41,331 nucleotides of DNA from Chthonomonas sp. UBA2387 (lineage in GTDB: Bacteria; Armatimonadota; Fimbriimonadia; Fimbriimonadales; Fimbriimonadaceae). Where the stretch lies: NCBI GenBank assembly GCA_002343445.1, contig DDSP01000076.1:19969-61299 (forward strand). Reading direction: 5' to 3'. Made by a program: the position numbers and the translations under genes. Below, piece by piece: positions 16,554-25,189 of the stretch. The stretch's first letter is position 1. Each line of letters begins with the position of its first letter. A model generated the notes under the pieces. That model made no database searches, was not told the origin of the DNA, and saw only the letters and a list, made by a program, of their open reading frames with translations.

Positions 16554-17393
16554 TTACGCCCGCGGGCGACCAAGGTCCCGCGCTTCCGTGATCGGGCCAT
16601 AGAGTTCGGGGCGTCGCGAGTCGAACACAGTCCACTCGTACCGGTCGGGAATGGTGCGGATGCGCTTCTCGCGAGCCTGCTCCAGGTTGATCTCCACGAT
16701 CAGGCGGTCGGCGTCTTCGCCGAGTTCGGCCACCCGGCGACCGTCCGGGTCCACGACTTGGCTGCGCCCGATGAACCGGAACCCTCCCTCGGTGCCGACG
16801 CGGTTGCACGCGGCGAGCCAGACGCGGTTCTCGGCGGCCCGTGCCCGAGCGAGCAACTCCGCCGACGTTTCGGCGCCTTCGGGCCAATTGGTCGGAAGCA
16901 GCACCAAGTCGGCGTCTTGCAGGGCTAGCGTCCGGCACGCCTCGGGGGCGCGCAGGTCGAAGCAGACGAGCATGCCGATTCGGCCCCAAGGCGTCTCGAA
17001 CACGGCAAGCGCGTCGCCGGGCTCGGCGTATCGGTCCGCCCCGAGTTCGGGCAGATGGGTCTTGACGTAGCGGTGCCTTGCACCGTCGGGCGTCGAAAGC
17101 TCCACTACGTTGCGGATCGTGCCCGTGTCGTTCTCGATCCATCCCACGACCAAGCCGACGCCGAGTTCGGCGGCGCGCGACCTCACGGACCGGATGGACG
17201 GGTCATCGGGCGGGATGCCCAAAGCGAGCGCCTCTTCGCGGGACTCGGCAGCGTAACCCGTGAGGAACGCCTCCGGAAACACGACGAGATCCACGCCTTG
17301 GATGGCCAACTCGGCGAGTTGGCTGTACGCGAAGCTGGCGTTGGCTTCGGGATGGGATCGGGCGACGTGGCACTGGACCAGCCCAAGCGTCAT
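16554..17393 (-). CDS. Carbon-nitrogen hydrolase (nitrilase superfamily)
   Basis: The 279-residue protein has the complete nitrilase catalytic set: Glu41 in VVFPEAFLTGY, Lys111 in RYVKTHLPE and Cys144 in MLVCFDLRAPE. The rest (LLPTNWPEGAE, ARAAENRVWLAACNRVG, GRSQVVDPDGRRVAELGE) matches omega-amidase or N-carbamoyl-amidohydrolase branches. It should hydrolyse a non-peptide C-N bond in the cytoplasm; the substrate cannot be read from sequence. ATG at 17393 overlaps the TGA of the upstream lipoprotein gene (ATGA), so the two are co-translated. In-frame sequence upstream is the shadow of that gene. Confidence 0.9.
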   Translation of the reverse strand: MTLGLVQCHVARSHPEANASFAYSQLAELAIQGVDLVVFPEAFLTGYAAESREEALALGIPPDDPSIRSVRSRAAELGVGLVVGWIENDTGTIRNVVELSTPDGARHRYVKTHLPELGADRYAEPGDALAVFETPWGRIGMLVCFDLRAPEACRTLALQDADLVLLPTNWPEGAETSAELLARARAAENRVWLAACNRVGTEGGFRFIGRSQVVDPDGRRVAELGEDADRLIVEINLEQAREKRIRTIPDRYEWTVFDSRRPELYGPITEARDLGRPRA

Positions 17394-17842
17394 CGGGCTT
17401 TGCTGTCCGTCCACTTCTCGGTGGCGGCGGTGAACTGCACGTCCACTTTGAGGTCGGAGCCGAATCGCTCGCTCAATTCGTCCTTCTTGCCCAAGTCGAT
17501 GCCGTGTTGGTGCGGGTCGTCGGGGATGAAGATGCCTTTGGCGGGCAGGGGGTTGGCCAGCTTGAGCATGGGCCGATCGGAGCCGCGCGACTCGGATTTG
17601 CCTTTGCTGCCGGTGAGCCGGTGGTTGGCCCAAACCTCGGAAATGCCGTGCGGCCCTTCGTTGATCCAAGAGGCGACTGCGAACAGATGCGCTGCTCCTT
17701 CCTTCTCGGCTTCGACGATCTTGACTTCCACCAGCTTGATCTGGCTGGCGTGGTTCCAATCGTCGTCGTGGTAGCAGCCAGAAAGCATGAGTATCGCGAC
17801 GAGCGCGGCAAAGAGGCCGAGGGATTTCATCAGGCGCGACAT
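17390..17842 (-). CDS. Putative lipoprotein of unknown function
   Basis: The 150-residue product begins with a lipoprotein signal peptide: charged start, hydrophobic helix, and lipobox LSGC at residues 20-23. The mature part is acidic near its start (YHDDDWNHA) and contains a beta-rich region (IKLVEVKIVEAEKEGAAHLFAV). I recognise no family. It begins 94 bases from metG, on the opposite strand, and its stop overlaps the nitrilase start. An internal ATG at residue 5 is an alternative start that would still leave the signal peptide intact. Confidence 0.75.
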   Translation of the reverse strand: MSRLMKSLGLFAALVAILMLSGCYHDDDWNHASQIKLVEVKIVEAEKEGAAHLFAVASWINEGPHGISEVWANHRLTGSKGKSESRGSDRPMLKLANPLPAKGIFIPDDPHQHGIDLGKKDELSERFGSDLKVDVQFTAATEKWTDSKAR

Positions 17843-17920
17843 CTTGATCCTGTACGAGACGCCGGGAGTTTACCGGCTCCACCGTAGTTTCGGCTCCCCG
17901 AACCCGAATCATCACCTCGG

Positions 17921-17926
17921 TACAAT
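17921..17926 (+). promoter_or_regulatory. -10 element of metG, probably leaderless
   Basis: TACAAT lies 9 bases before the ATG of metG, with no Shine-Dalgarno sequence between. A start point 7-10 bases after the hexamer would fall on the start codon. No clear -35 is seen. Confidence 0.5.
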
Positions 17927-17935
17927 CCAAGCGGC

Positions 17936-19864
17936 ATGCCCAAGCGCCGCTACATCACCACGCCCATCTACTACGTCAACAGCGTCCCGCACATCGGGAC
18001 GGCCTTGACCACGCTCGCGAGCGACGTCAACGCGCGGTACTGGAAGATGCAGGGCCACCAGGTGACCTTCCTCACGGGGACGGACGAGAACGGCACCAAG
18101 GTGTTCGAAGCGGCCCAGCAATCGGGGCAAGACCCGATGGCGTTCGTTGACGCCGTCAGCGCCAAGTTCGTCGAGGTGTTCCGGGGCCTGCGGATCGAAT
18201 ACGACGACTTCATCCGGACCACCGAAGAGCGGCACAAGCGGGCCGTTCAGGCGTTGTTCGAGCGTCTGCGCGAAGCCGGGCACATCTATCTGGGCCAGTA
18301 CGAAGGCTGGTACGACGTGTCGAGCGAGACGTTCTACCGCGAATCCGATCTGGTGGACGGAAAGAGCCCGGACGGCAACGAGGTGCGCTGGGTGCAGGAA
18401 GAAAACTGGTTCTTCCGGCTGACGGCATTTCAGGAGCCTTTGCTCGCCCACATCGAGGCCAACCCCGAGTTCATTCTGCCCGAGGTGCGCCGCAACGAGG
18501 TGATCAGCTTCATCAAGCAGGGCCTGCGCGACGCCTCGATCACGCGCGCGAACCCCGGGTGGGGCATCCCCGTCCCCGGCGACGACACCAAGGTCGTCTA
18601 CGTCTGGTTCGACGCCCTCATCAACTACATCGCTGCGGCCGGCTGGCCGGATGGTGATTGGCAAAGCCTTTGGCCCGCCGAGGTCGAGTGGATGGGCAAG
18701 GACATCCTGACCCGGTTCCACGCCACGCTTTGGCCGGCGATGCTCATGGGCGCTGGGTTGCCGCTGCCCAAGACCCTCGTGGGGCACGGTTGGCTGCTCA
18801 TGGGCGGCGAGAAGATCAGCAAGTCGAAGGGCAACGTGGTCGCCCCGATGGAGCTGGCCGCTTCGCTGAGCCAAACCGCGAACTGCGAGCTCGACTTCGC
18901 CGTGGATGCGGTGCGCTTCTACATGGCCTCGGTGCTGCCGCTGGAAAGCGATGCCACCTACACTCGAGACGACTTCGACAAGCGATACAACTCCGACTTG
19001 GCGAACGACCTCGGCAACGCGCTCAACCGCTCGCTGGCCATGTCCGCCCGGTTTGTGGACGGCAAGATCCCGGATGCCGAGATCGAAGCCGAAGTCGCCG
19101 AGGCGATCGCGCACGCCAAGGCCGGGTTCGCCGCAGCGATGGATGGCTATCGCGTGGCGGATGCGACCCAGGCGGCGATGGGCTTGGTGCGGTTCCTCAA
19201 CAAGCACATCGACACGCGCGCTCCGTGGGCGTTGGCGAAAGCGGGCGATCCCGCTTTGCCCTCCACGATGCGCTCGATTTTGATGGCCCTCCGCGCCGCC
19301 GAGGGTCTGGTGCGGCCGATCATGCCCGTGGTAGCCGATGAAATCGCGCGCCAACTGGGCCTGCCGCCGACGACGGAATGGTCGTCCATCGGCGAGGCAT
19401 CGAGCCTGCCGGCCGGAACGCCGTTGGCCTCGCCGAAGCCCATCTTCCCGCGCATCGACACAAAGGCGAAGGCCGCCGAGCAAAGGGCGAAGCCGCAGCC
19501 CGAGGCGAAGCCGCCCAAACCCGCTGCTCCGCCCGCCGAACCGATCGCCATCGACGAATTCGCCAAAGTCGAGCTGCGCGTGGCACGCGTGTTGGAAGCC
19601 GAACCGCTGGAGAAGGCGGACAAACTCCTGAAGCTGACGGTTGTGGTCGGCGACGAACGGCGCCAGATCGTGGCGGGTATCCGAAAGAACTACTCGCCGG
19701 AGGACCTCATCGGTCGTCAGGTGGTGGTCGTGTTCAACCTAAAGCCCGCCATGTTGCGGGGAGTCGAGAGCCAAGGCATGCTGCTTGCCGCGGTCGACGA
19801 AGAGGGTGGCGCTATCCTCTTGCGCCCCGACAAAGAGGCGCCCGAGGGCGCAAAGGTGCGCTAA
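17936..19864 (+). CDS. metG: Methionyl-tRNA synthetase with C-terminal tRNA-binding domain
   Basis: The 642-residue class I synthetase has the HIGH-type motif HIGT at residues 19-22 (NSVPHIGTAL), TGTDENGTKV, WFDALINYI and the KMSKS-type motif ISKSKGN near residue 293. After an Ala/Pro/Lys-rich linker (about 500-535), a C-terminal EMAP/Trbp111-like domain (about 540-642: FAKVELRVARV, GVESQGMLLAA) dimerises the enzyme and grips tRNA. It charges tRNA-Met in the cytoplasm. The long form with a fused tRNA-binding domain and no obvious Zn knuckle resembles the Bacillus-type branch. The start codon follows a -10 element directly. Confidence 0.97.
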   Translation: MPKRRYITTPIYYVNSVPHIGTALTTLASDVNARYWKMQGHQVTFLTGTDENGTKVFEAAQQSGQDPMAFVDAVSAKFVEVFRGLRIEYDDFIRTTEERHKRAVQALFERLREAGHIYLGQYEGWYDVSSETFYRESDLVDGKSPDGNEVRWVQEENWFFRLTAFQEPLLAHIEANPEFILPEVRRNEVISFIKQGLRDASITRANPGWGIPVPGDDTKVVYVWFDALINYIAAAGWPDGDWQSLWPAEVEWMGKDILTRFHATLWPAMLMGAGLPLPKTLVGHGWLLMGGEKISKSKGNVVAPMELAASLSQTANCELDFAVDAVRFYMASVLPLESDATYTRDDFDKRYNSDLANDLGNALNRSLAMSARFVDGKIPDAEIEAEVAEAIAHAKAGFAAAMDGYRVADATQAAMGLVRFLNKHIDTRAPWALAKAGDPALPSTMRSILMALRAAEGLVRPIMPVVADEIARQLGLPPTTEWSSIGEASSLPAGTPLASPKPIFPRIDTKAKAAEQRAKPQPEAKPPKPAAPPAEPIAIDEFAKVELRVARVLEAEPLEKADKLLKLTVVVGDERRQIVAGIRKNYSPEDLIGRQVVVVFNLKPAMLRGVESQGMLLAAVDEEGGAILLRPDKEAPEGAKVR

Positions 19865-19927
19865 ATCCGCCAGGAGTCCCGGGCCTTGGGAACCATCTGA
19901 GCCCAAACAGGCTTCAGAATGGATGTT

Positions 19928-20380
19928 ATGCTCCGCACGTTTACGAAGCTCGCCGTCGTTGTGTCGGCCGTGGTCGCCGCCTCGCTGGCATCGGCCGAAC
20001 TCAAGTGGCACACCAAGTACGAGGACGCATTGGCCGAGGCCAAGAAGACCAAGAAGGTCATTTTGGCCGACTTCACGGGCAGCGACTGGTGCGGGTGGTG
20101 CATCAAGCTGAAGAAGGAAGTCTTCAACACTCCCGAGTTCGAGAAGTGGGCCAAGGCCAACGTCGTTTTGCTGGAACTCGACTTCCCGCAGAAGAAGAAG
20201 CAGCCCGCCGCCATCGAGAAGCAGAACGAGAAGCTGGCTGAGAAGTACAAGATCGAGGGCTTCCCGACCATCCTCTTCATGGACGCGACGGGCAAGGAAG
20301 TCGCTCGATACGGCTACGATTCGGGCGGACCGGCCAACTGGACCAAGAAGGCCGAAGCGATGATCAAGAAGAAGGCCTAA
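19928..20380 (+). CDS. Secreted thioredoxin-like protein with CGWC active site
   Basis: The 150-residue product has a signal peptide (about residues 1-23, ending ASA), then a thioredoxin fold: KVILADFTGSDWCGWCIKLK with the redox pair Cys55/Cys58, and the cis-proline loop EGFPTILFMDATG. The SDWCGWC motif is common in thioredoxin_7/DsbD-gamma-like exported proteins that reduce or shuffle disulfides outside the cytoplasm. A lysine-rich C-terminus follows. ATG at 19919 adds three residues and is equally possible. It lies 54 bases after metG and ends at a strong terminator. Confidence 0.87.
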   Translation: MLRTFTKLAVVVSAVVAASLASAELKWHTKYEDALAEAKKTKKVILADFTGSDWCGWCIKLKKEVFNTPEFEKWAKANVVLLELDFPQKKKQPAAIEKQNEKLAEKYKIEGFPTILFMDATGKEVARYGYDSGGPANWTKKAEAMIKKKA

Positions 20381-20401
20381 GCCTTCGCCAAGACGTTCCG
20401 G

Positions 20402-20436
20402 ACGCCTCCCGGCCCTTGGGTCGGGGGGCGTTCTTG
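20402..20436 (+). terminator. Intrinsic terminator after thioredoxin-like gene
   Basis: ACGCCTCCCGGCC (20402-20414) pairs with GGTCGGGGGGCGT (20419-20431) over 13 positions with two G-T pairs, followed by the T-rich TCTTG. The T tract is interrupted, so efficiency may be moderate. Confidence 0.72.
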
Positions 20437-20462
20437 CAGGTGGGGTTGGGTCAAACTAGGTC

Positions 20463-21440
20463 ATGCTCGTGACATTGTTGGTCGTCGGTGCCACGCTCGC
20501 CCCTCTCAAGAACTCGGCTTGGCTGGTGTTCTACGATCCCGCCAGCATGGCCTCGTTCGAGAAGTACGGCGCACAGCTGAGCGAAGTCGGGGTCGAGTGG
20601 ATCGTCGCCGGGCCCGACGGGTTGCCCAAGCGCAGAGAGCATGCCACCTCGGCGAACGCCGAGAAGGTCAGGACCGTCGCCAAGCGGCACGGCGTGACCA
20701 CGTACGCGATGACCTCCAACGCGGCGGGTGGCGGGTTCGATGCGTCTCTCGTGGATGCGATTGTCAAGGACGAGGCCAGCATGCGCGCCCATGCCGAGGC
20801 CCTGGCCCAGATCGCCAAAGACGACGGGTTCGACGGCGTGGACCTCGACTACGAGAGCATGCGGCCCGCTGTGCGCGAACCCTACGTCAAGTTCGCGGCC
20901 ATGGTGCGCGAGGCGTGCGACCGACGGCAGCTCAAGCTGGCCATCGCCGTCCACGCGAAGACCTCGGAACCCGGCAATTGGGATGGTCCGATCAGCCAGG
21001 ATTGGAAGGCTCTGGGTGCGCTGGTGGACCGCTTCCGCATCATGACCTACGACTTCCACTGGGCGACGTCGGAAGCCGGGCCGATCGCGCCGCTGGAGTG
21101 GTTCACGCAGGTGATCGAATTCGCCAAGACGCAAGTCGCCGCCGAGAAGATCGAGGCGGGCGTGGCCTCCTATGGCTACGATTGGCGTGACAAGTCGGCC
21201 AGGAGCATCACCTGGCGCGACTGGCAAGAACTGACCAAGGTGCACACGTGGACGCAACGCGACCCGGCCAGCCAAGAGAACACGGTCGAGTACGACGGGC
21301 GCAAAGTGTTCTTCTCGGACGCTGTGGCCATTCGGGCGAAGTTCGACCTCGCTGCGAAGGCTGGAGTTCGGGGCGTGGCGATGTGGCGCCTGGGCGCGGA
21401 AGACCCGGCGATTTGGGATTTCTTGGGCAAGGGGCCATGA
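20463..21440 (+). CDS. Glycoside hydrolase family 18 protein
   Basis: The 325-residue protein has a hydrophobic start (MLVTLLVVGATLAPL) and a TIM barrel with the GH18 catalytic motif DxxDxDxE: DGFDGVDLDYE, catalytic Glu131. Supporting strands include RFRIMTYDFHWATSEAGP and GVASYGYDWRD, then GVRGVAMWRLGAEDP at the last strand. It resembles the YaaH/SleL branch that acts on peptidoglycan or chitin-like glycans, and is likely exported. Its TGA overlaps the ATG of the downstream CCA-adding enzyme gene, so the two are translationally coupled although their functions look unrelated. Confidence 0.88.
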   Translation: MLVTLLVVGATLAPLKNSAWLVFYDPASMASFEKYGAQLSEVGVEWIVAGPDGLPKRREHATSANAEKVRTVAKRHGVTTYAMTSNAAGGGFDASLVDAIVKDEASMRAHAEALAQIAKDDGFDGVDLDYESMRPAVREPYVKFAAMVREACDRRQLKLAIAVHAKTSEPGNWDGPISQDWKALGALVDRFRIMTYDFHWATSEAGPIAPLEWFTQVIEFAKTQVAAEKIEAGVASYGYDWRDKSARSITWRDWQELTKVHTWTQRDPASQENTVEYDGRKVFFSDAVAIRAKFDLAAKAGVRGVAMWRLGAEDPAIWDFLGKGP

Positions 21441-22819
21441 CGATCCTGCCGAGGTCGCCCGTAGCTCACGCTCTCGGGGAAGCGCTCGGGGGCACCCCGT
21501 TTGCACGTTCAACGTGGGTGGTCGGGGGTGCGGTGCGCGACGCTTGGCTGGGACGGGAGCGCGAGGGCGACACCGACGTGGTCACCGAGTCGCCCCTCGA
21601 CGACTTGCTGCGCGCATTGAACGCCAAGGGTTGGCCGACCGTCGCGCGCTACCCCCGCTTTGGAACGGCCGCGCTTCGAATCGCCGAAACCACGGTCGAG
21701 GTGGTCCAAGCCCGCGCCGAGAGCTACGTGCCCGACTCGCGCAAGCCCGACGTGCGGCCCGCCACGCTCCGCGAGGACCTGCTGCGCCGCGACTTCACGA
21801 TCAACACGCTCACGCAGGATTTGGCCACCGGCGAGGTGCGCGACGTGCTCGGCTCGGCGTTCGGCGATTTGGAGGCCCGCCTATTGCGGACGCCGCTCGA
21901 CCCGGTCCGCACGTTCGAGGACGACCCGTTGCGGTTGCTGAGAGCCGTCCGGTTCAGGGCCGAACTCGACTTCGATTACGCCCCGGGTCTTGCCGCAGCG
22001 GCAAAGGCGAGTGCCGACCGGCTCGCCATCGTCTCGGCGGAGCGGATTCGCGACGAGTTCGTGCGCATGCTGGTCTCGCCGAACGCTGCTCGTGCGCTGA
22101 GTGACTTGGTCGAGTTCGGGCTGATGTCTTGGATCGTGCCGGAGTTGCTTGAAGGGATCGGCTGCTCGCAGGGCGACTACCACCACCTGGACGTGTTCGG
22201 CCACACGCTGGCCGTCGTTCAAGCGGCTCCGCCGAACCGTCGCCTGCGGTTGGCCGCGTTGTTGCACGACATCGCCAAGCCGACCTGCCGCTCGGTGGAC
22301 GCCGACGGACGCATCCGCTTCTTCGGCCACGAAAGGGTCGGGGCCGACGTCGCACGCTGCCGAATGAGGGAACTGCGATTCTCGGACGCCGAGATCGAAG
22401 GGGTGGTGTTGCTGGTGCGCAACCACATGCGGATCGGCTCTTTCGAGCGGTTCACCCCTTCGGCGGCGCGTCGATTGCTTCGCGACCTCGGGCCCTCTTG
22501 GCCCGCGTTGCTCGATTTGTCGGCGGCGGACCAAGCCGCCCATCGTCCCGGCTCGCCGCGAGCGAACCTGGATGAGATCCGAACCGCCCTTCTGGATGCC
22601 GAGCGAGTCACGCCTCCGACCGCACTGGTCAGCCCGCTGGACGGCGAGCAGATTCAGCGGGTTTTGGGCCTGGAACCCGGTCCGGAGATCGGTCTGGCGA
22701 AGCGCTTCCTCGAGGAGGAGGTGATCGAGGGCCGTCTGGCTGCGGGCGACGAGGAGGCTGCTGCGACGCTCCTCATCGAAAAGTTCAGGTCCAGCGGGAA
22801 AAACGGCGCAAGTTCATGA
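21437..22819 (+). CDS. cca: CCA-adding enzyme / poly(A) polymerase family nucleotidyltransferase
   Basis: The 460-residue protein has the class II nucleotidyltransferase head: WVVGGAVRDAWLGR (about residues 27-40), the catalytic DTD at 45-47 and RRDFTINTLTQDL. The neck-body region follows (FEDDPLRLLRAVRF; RIRDEFVRML), then an HD domain with LLHDIAKP near 276 and FGHERVGAD. It adds or repairs CCA at tRNA 3' ends, though both tRNA genes in this window already encode CCA. ATG at 21437 overlaps the stop of the GH18 gene. An A-adding or poly(A) polymerase specificity cannot be excluded. Confidence 0.9.
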   Translation: MTILPRSPVAHALGEALGGTPFARSTWVVGGAVRDAWLGREREGDTDVVTESPLDDLLRALNAKGWPTVARYPRFGTAALRIAETTVEVVQARAESYVPDSRKPDVRPATLREDLLRRDFTINTLTQDLATGEVRDVLGSAFGDLEARLLRTPLDPVRTFEDDPLRLLRAVRFRAELDFDYAPGLAAAAKASADRLAIVSAERIRDEFVRMLVSPNAARALSDLVEFGLMSWIVPELLEGIGCSQGDYHHLDVFGHTLAVVQAAPPNRRLRLAALLHDIAKPTCRSVDADGRIRFFGHERVGADVARCRMRELRFSDAEIEGVVLLVRNHMRIGSFERFTPSAARRLLRDLGPSWPALLDLSAADQAAHRPGSPRANLDEIRTALLDAERVTPPTALVSPLDGEQIQRVLGLEPGPEIGLAKRFLEEEVIEGRLAAGDEEAAATLLIEKFRSSGKNGASS

Positions 22820-22862
22820 CGCTTGGAGGGGTCCGAATCGGGTAATTTTGCAAGCGCGGGAT

Positions 22863-22981
22863 GGGGTGTCCTGAAGAGTCGAAACACGCCCCAGTCCTTG
22901 GGACGTGCAGTTTTGGCTCGATTGGGCCAATAATCCGGTTGCGAGACCGGGAGCCAGTTGCGGTGCTCCCGATTTCGGGTC
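22863..22981 (+). other. Structured 5' leader before the polysaccharide operon
   Basis: Four hairpins are packed into about 120 bases: GGGGTGT/ACGCCCC (22863-22869 with 22886-22892), GTCC/GGAC (22894-22897 with 22901-22904), TTGGCTC/GGGCCAA (22913-22919 with 22924-22930), and a nested pair GACC-GGGAGC/GCTCCC-...-GGTC (22945-22981). They lie 68-186 bases before the first gene. I tried to match c-di-GMP (GEMM), cobalamin, TPP and hammerhead consensus elements and none fits. It could be a regulatory leader or chance GC pairing. Confidence 0.4.
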
Positions 22982-23048
22982 GCCGCCGATGGCACGGATG
23001 CTCGCGAACAGGTCTGGATGGAACTGCTGAACTCCGAGGAAGGGACAT

Positions 23049-23939
23049 ATGGGCGGAACGCATTCGCGTGAAGAGTTCGAACGTGAACGAAGCCAGCTAG
23101 GCTCGGGCACAACGGGCTCCGAGCGGTTTGGCGCGGGTCTGGCCACGACGTCGCCATTGGCGGCGGCGATGCCGCACCGTGCCTATCGCCGCGTCGAGCC
23201 CGAAAACAAGATCGTGATGGCGCTGACCGTTCTGGTCATCGGCGTCATCCACTACTACATCTTCATCAACTTCCACCCCATCATGCTCGCCATGTCGGAG
23301 TGGTCCAAGTTGGTCCTGTCGTGGCTCAACATCGGTGCCGTCGGGCAGTCGTACGGCTACGACAACTACATGTGGGTCCGGCTCTATCCGCTGGTCTACG
23401 ACATCCACGAGCCCGACACGCTGGGCTACCTGATCTGGACGATCGGCGGCATCGTGCTCATTGTCCTGTTCGCCCTGCTCAGAGTGATCGCGGCGCCGGT
23501 CCGGCTCACGATCCTCACCATTCTGCTCCTGCTGACCTTCGGGTCAGTCTACATGCTGATCGTCAGTCTGGCGAATGGTAGCCTGGGCTTCGACGGCTTC
23601 GAGATCTCCAAGCTGTACGTTCGAGCGGTGCTGCTGACCTGGGCGTTCATGCCGATCGGCTTCGCCATCCTCAGTCTGCTGATCCCGTTCAACCCGATCG
23701 AGCGCATCGTGCTCGTGTTCCTGCCGATCATCTACGACTTCCCGTTCTCGGTGGTCCGGTACGCGGTGATGGTGTGGATCACGAACTGGCTGGGTGGCGT
23801 GCCGGCCGCGCCGTTCTTCCTTCTGTTCGGCTCGGCGATCACATTCCTGTTCTACGTCTGTCTGTTCTCGCTCATGATGAACCGCGTGGCCAAGCGAGTT
23901 GGCGGCGGACCCAATCGGGAGGCGCGCTGGCGATGGTGA
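23049..23939 (+). CDS. Polytopic membrane protein of the GT2/YaiO operon
   Basis: The 296-residue protein follows a strong ribosome-binding site (GAGGAAGGGACAT before ATG). About 55 hydrophilic N-terminal residues precede six or seven hydrophobic helices (for example VMALTVLVIGVIHYYIFI; IGGIVLIVLFALLRV; LTILTILLLLTF; FLLFGSAITFLFYVCLF). I do not recognise the family. It is the first gene of a four-gene run: the GT2 start lies inside its last codons (ATGGTGA). It may be the membrane partner of the glycan synthase, but that rests on position only. Confidence 0.82.
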   Translation: MGGTHSREEFERERSQLGSGTTGSERFGAGLATTSPLAAAMPHRAYRRVEPENKIVMALTVLVIGVIHYYIFINFHPIMLAMSEWSKLVLSWLNIGAVGQSYGYDNYMWVRLYPLVYDIHEPDTLGYLIWTIGGIVLIVLFALLRVIAAPVRLTILTILLLLTFGSVYMLIVSLANGSLGFDGFEISKLYVRAVLLTWAFMPIGFAILSLLIPFNPIERIVLVFLPIIYDFPFSVVRYAVMVWITNWLGGVPAAPFFLLFGSAITFLFYVCLFSLMMNRVAKRVGGGPNREARWRW

Positions 23940-25189
23940 GTTTCTGGCTGCTCTGGCTCCTGCAGTTGTACATCTACGTGGTGGCCGTCATCATGCTGCT
24001 GTACATGGTGCGACACATGGTGTTCACCTCGACCCGGCTGCACCGAAAGCAGCGCCGGTTCTACCACGAGATCCTTGACTCCGAGTTGCCGCCGGTCACC
24101 GTTCTGGTGCCGATGCACAACGAGGAGGCCGTGGCCCACGACATCCTTCGCGCGCTCATCAACTCGGACTATCCGAAGGACCTGCTCGAAGTCATCCCCG
24201 TGGACGACCACTCGGAGGACCGCACCGAGCAGATCCTGCGCGAGTACGCGGACCAGTATTCGTACATCCGCCCGCTCTATCGGCGCTCCGGGCCGCGCGG
24301 CAAGCCTTCGGGCCTGAACGATGCGCTCGAGTATGCCTCGCACGAGGTGGTCATCGTCTTCGACGCCGACTACACTCCTCCGGCGGACATGATCAAGCAG
24401 CTCGCCATGGCGTTCGTGGACCCCGAGGTCGGCGCGGTCATGGGGCGCGTCGTGCCTGAAAACACCAAGCGCGGCCTTCTCACGCGGCTCCTCGACCTGG
24501 AGCGCGCCGGCGGCTACCAAGTGGACCAGCAGGCCCGCTACACGAGGAACCTCATCCCGCAATACGGCGGCACGGTGGGCGCGTTCCGACGGTCGGTCGT
24601 GCTTTCCATGGGTGGCTTCAACCCGCGCATCCTTGCCGAAGACACCGACTTGACGTTCGCCCTGTTCACCCGAGGTTGGCAGGTCGCCTACGCGAACCGC
24701 TCCGAGTGCTACGAAGAGTCACCCGAGAGCTGGGACGTTCGGTTCCGCCAAGTCCGCCGCTGGGCGCGAGGCCACACGCAGGCCGCCTTCCGACACTTCC
24801 TTCGGACGCTTTCCACCCGCTATCTGCGCTTCTGGCAAAAGGTGGACGGCGCGATGCTTCTGGGCGTGTACGCGATTCCAACGCTTCTGGCGACGGCGAT
24901 TCTCGCCCACTTGGTGCTCTTCCTCAGCGGTCGGGTCGCGCCGTTCACGCTGATCATCGCTGCTCTCTTCTGCATGGCCAACTCGTACGGCAACTTCGCG
25001 CCGTTCTTCGAGGTCGGCTCGGCCACCATGCTTGACGGAGGCCGACGGCGCACGTGGTTGCTGCCGTACATGGCCTACGTCTTCATCTTCAACGTTTGGG
25101 CCGTCGTGTCCGGGCTGAAAGACGCCCTGCTCGACGTCATCCGCGAAGGCACGCCCCAGTGGGAAAAGACGGAGCGTTACCGCCAATGA
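23933..25189 (+). CDS. Processive family 2 glycosyltransferase
   Basis: The 418-residue membrane protein has an N-terminal helix (about residues 5-27), a GT-A domain, and C-terminal helices. The processive GT2 set is present: VTVLVPMHNEE, VDDHSED, FDADYTP near residue 143-147, AEDTDLT near 236 and the QVRRWARG motif near 272. This is the pattern of cellulose, hyaluronan and PNAG synthases, which build a polymer from UDP-sugar and push it through the inner membrane. No PilZ domain is seen. It overlaps both neighbours (start at 23933, and TGA inside the next ATGATGA). Product sugar unknown. Confidence 0.9.
   Translation: MVSFWLLWLLQLYIYVVAVIMLLYMVRHMVFTSTRLHRKQRRFYHEILDSELPPVTVLVPMHNEEAVAHDILRALINSDYPKDLLEVIPVDDHSEDRTEQILREYADQYSYIRPLYRRSGPRGKPSGLNDALEYASHEVVIVFDADYTPPADMIKQLAMAFVDPEVGAVMGRVVPENTKRGLLTRLLDLERAGGYQVDQQARYTRNLIPQYGGTVGAFRRSVVLSMGGFNPRILAEDTDLTFALFTRGWQVAYANRSECYEESPESWDVRFRQVRRWARGHTQAAFRHFLRTLSTRYLRFWQKVDGAMLLGVYAIPTLLATAILAHLVLFLSGRVAPFTLIIAALFCMANSYGNFAPFFEVGSATMLDGGRRRTWLLPYMAYVFIFNVWAVVSGLKDALLDVIREGTPQWEKTERYRQ

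Noticed and set aside
22870..22905. CTGAAGA...CGAAAC resembling a hammerhead ribozyme core in the leader of the polysaccharide operon
   Set aside because: Stem II would have one base pair, the stem III closing position before the cleavage site does not fit, and no stem I can be drawn.
22863..22981. Possible c-di-GMP (GEMM) riboswitch before a GT2 operon
   Set aside because: The conserved GCAAACC and GGGACGCAAAGCC blocks are absent; GGGACGTGCAG alone is not enough.
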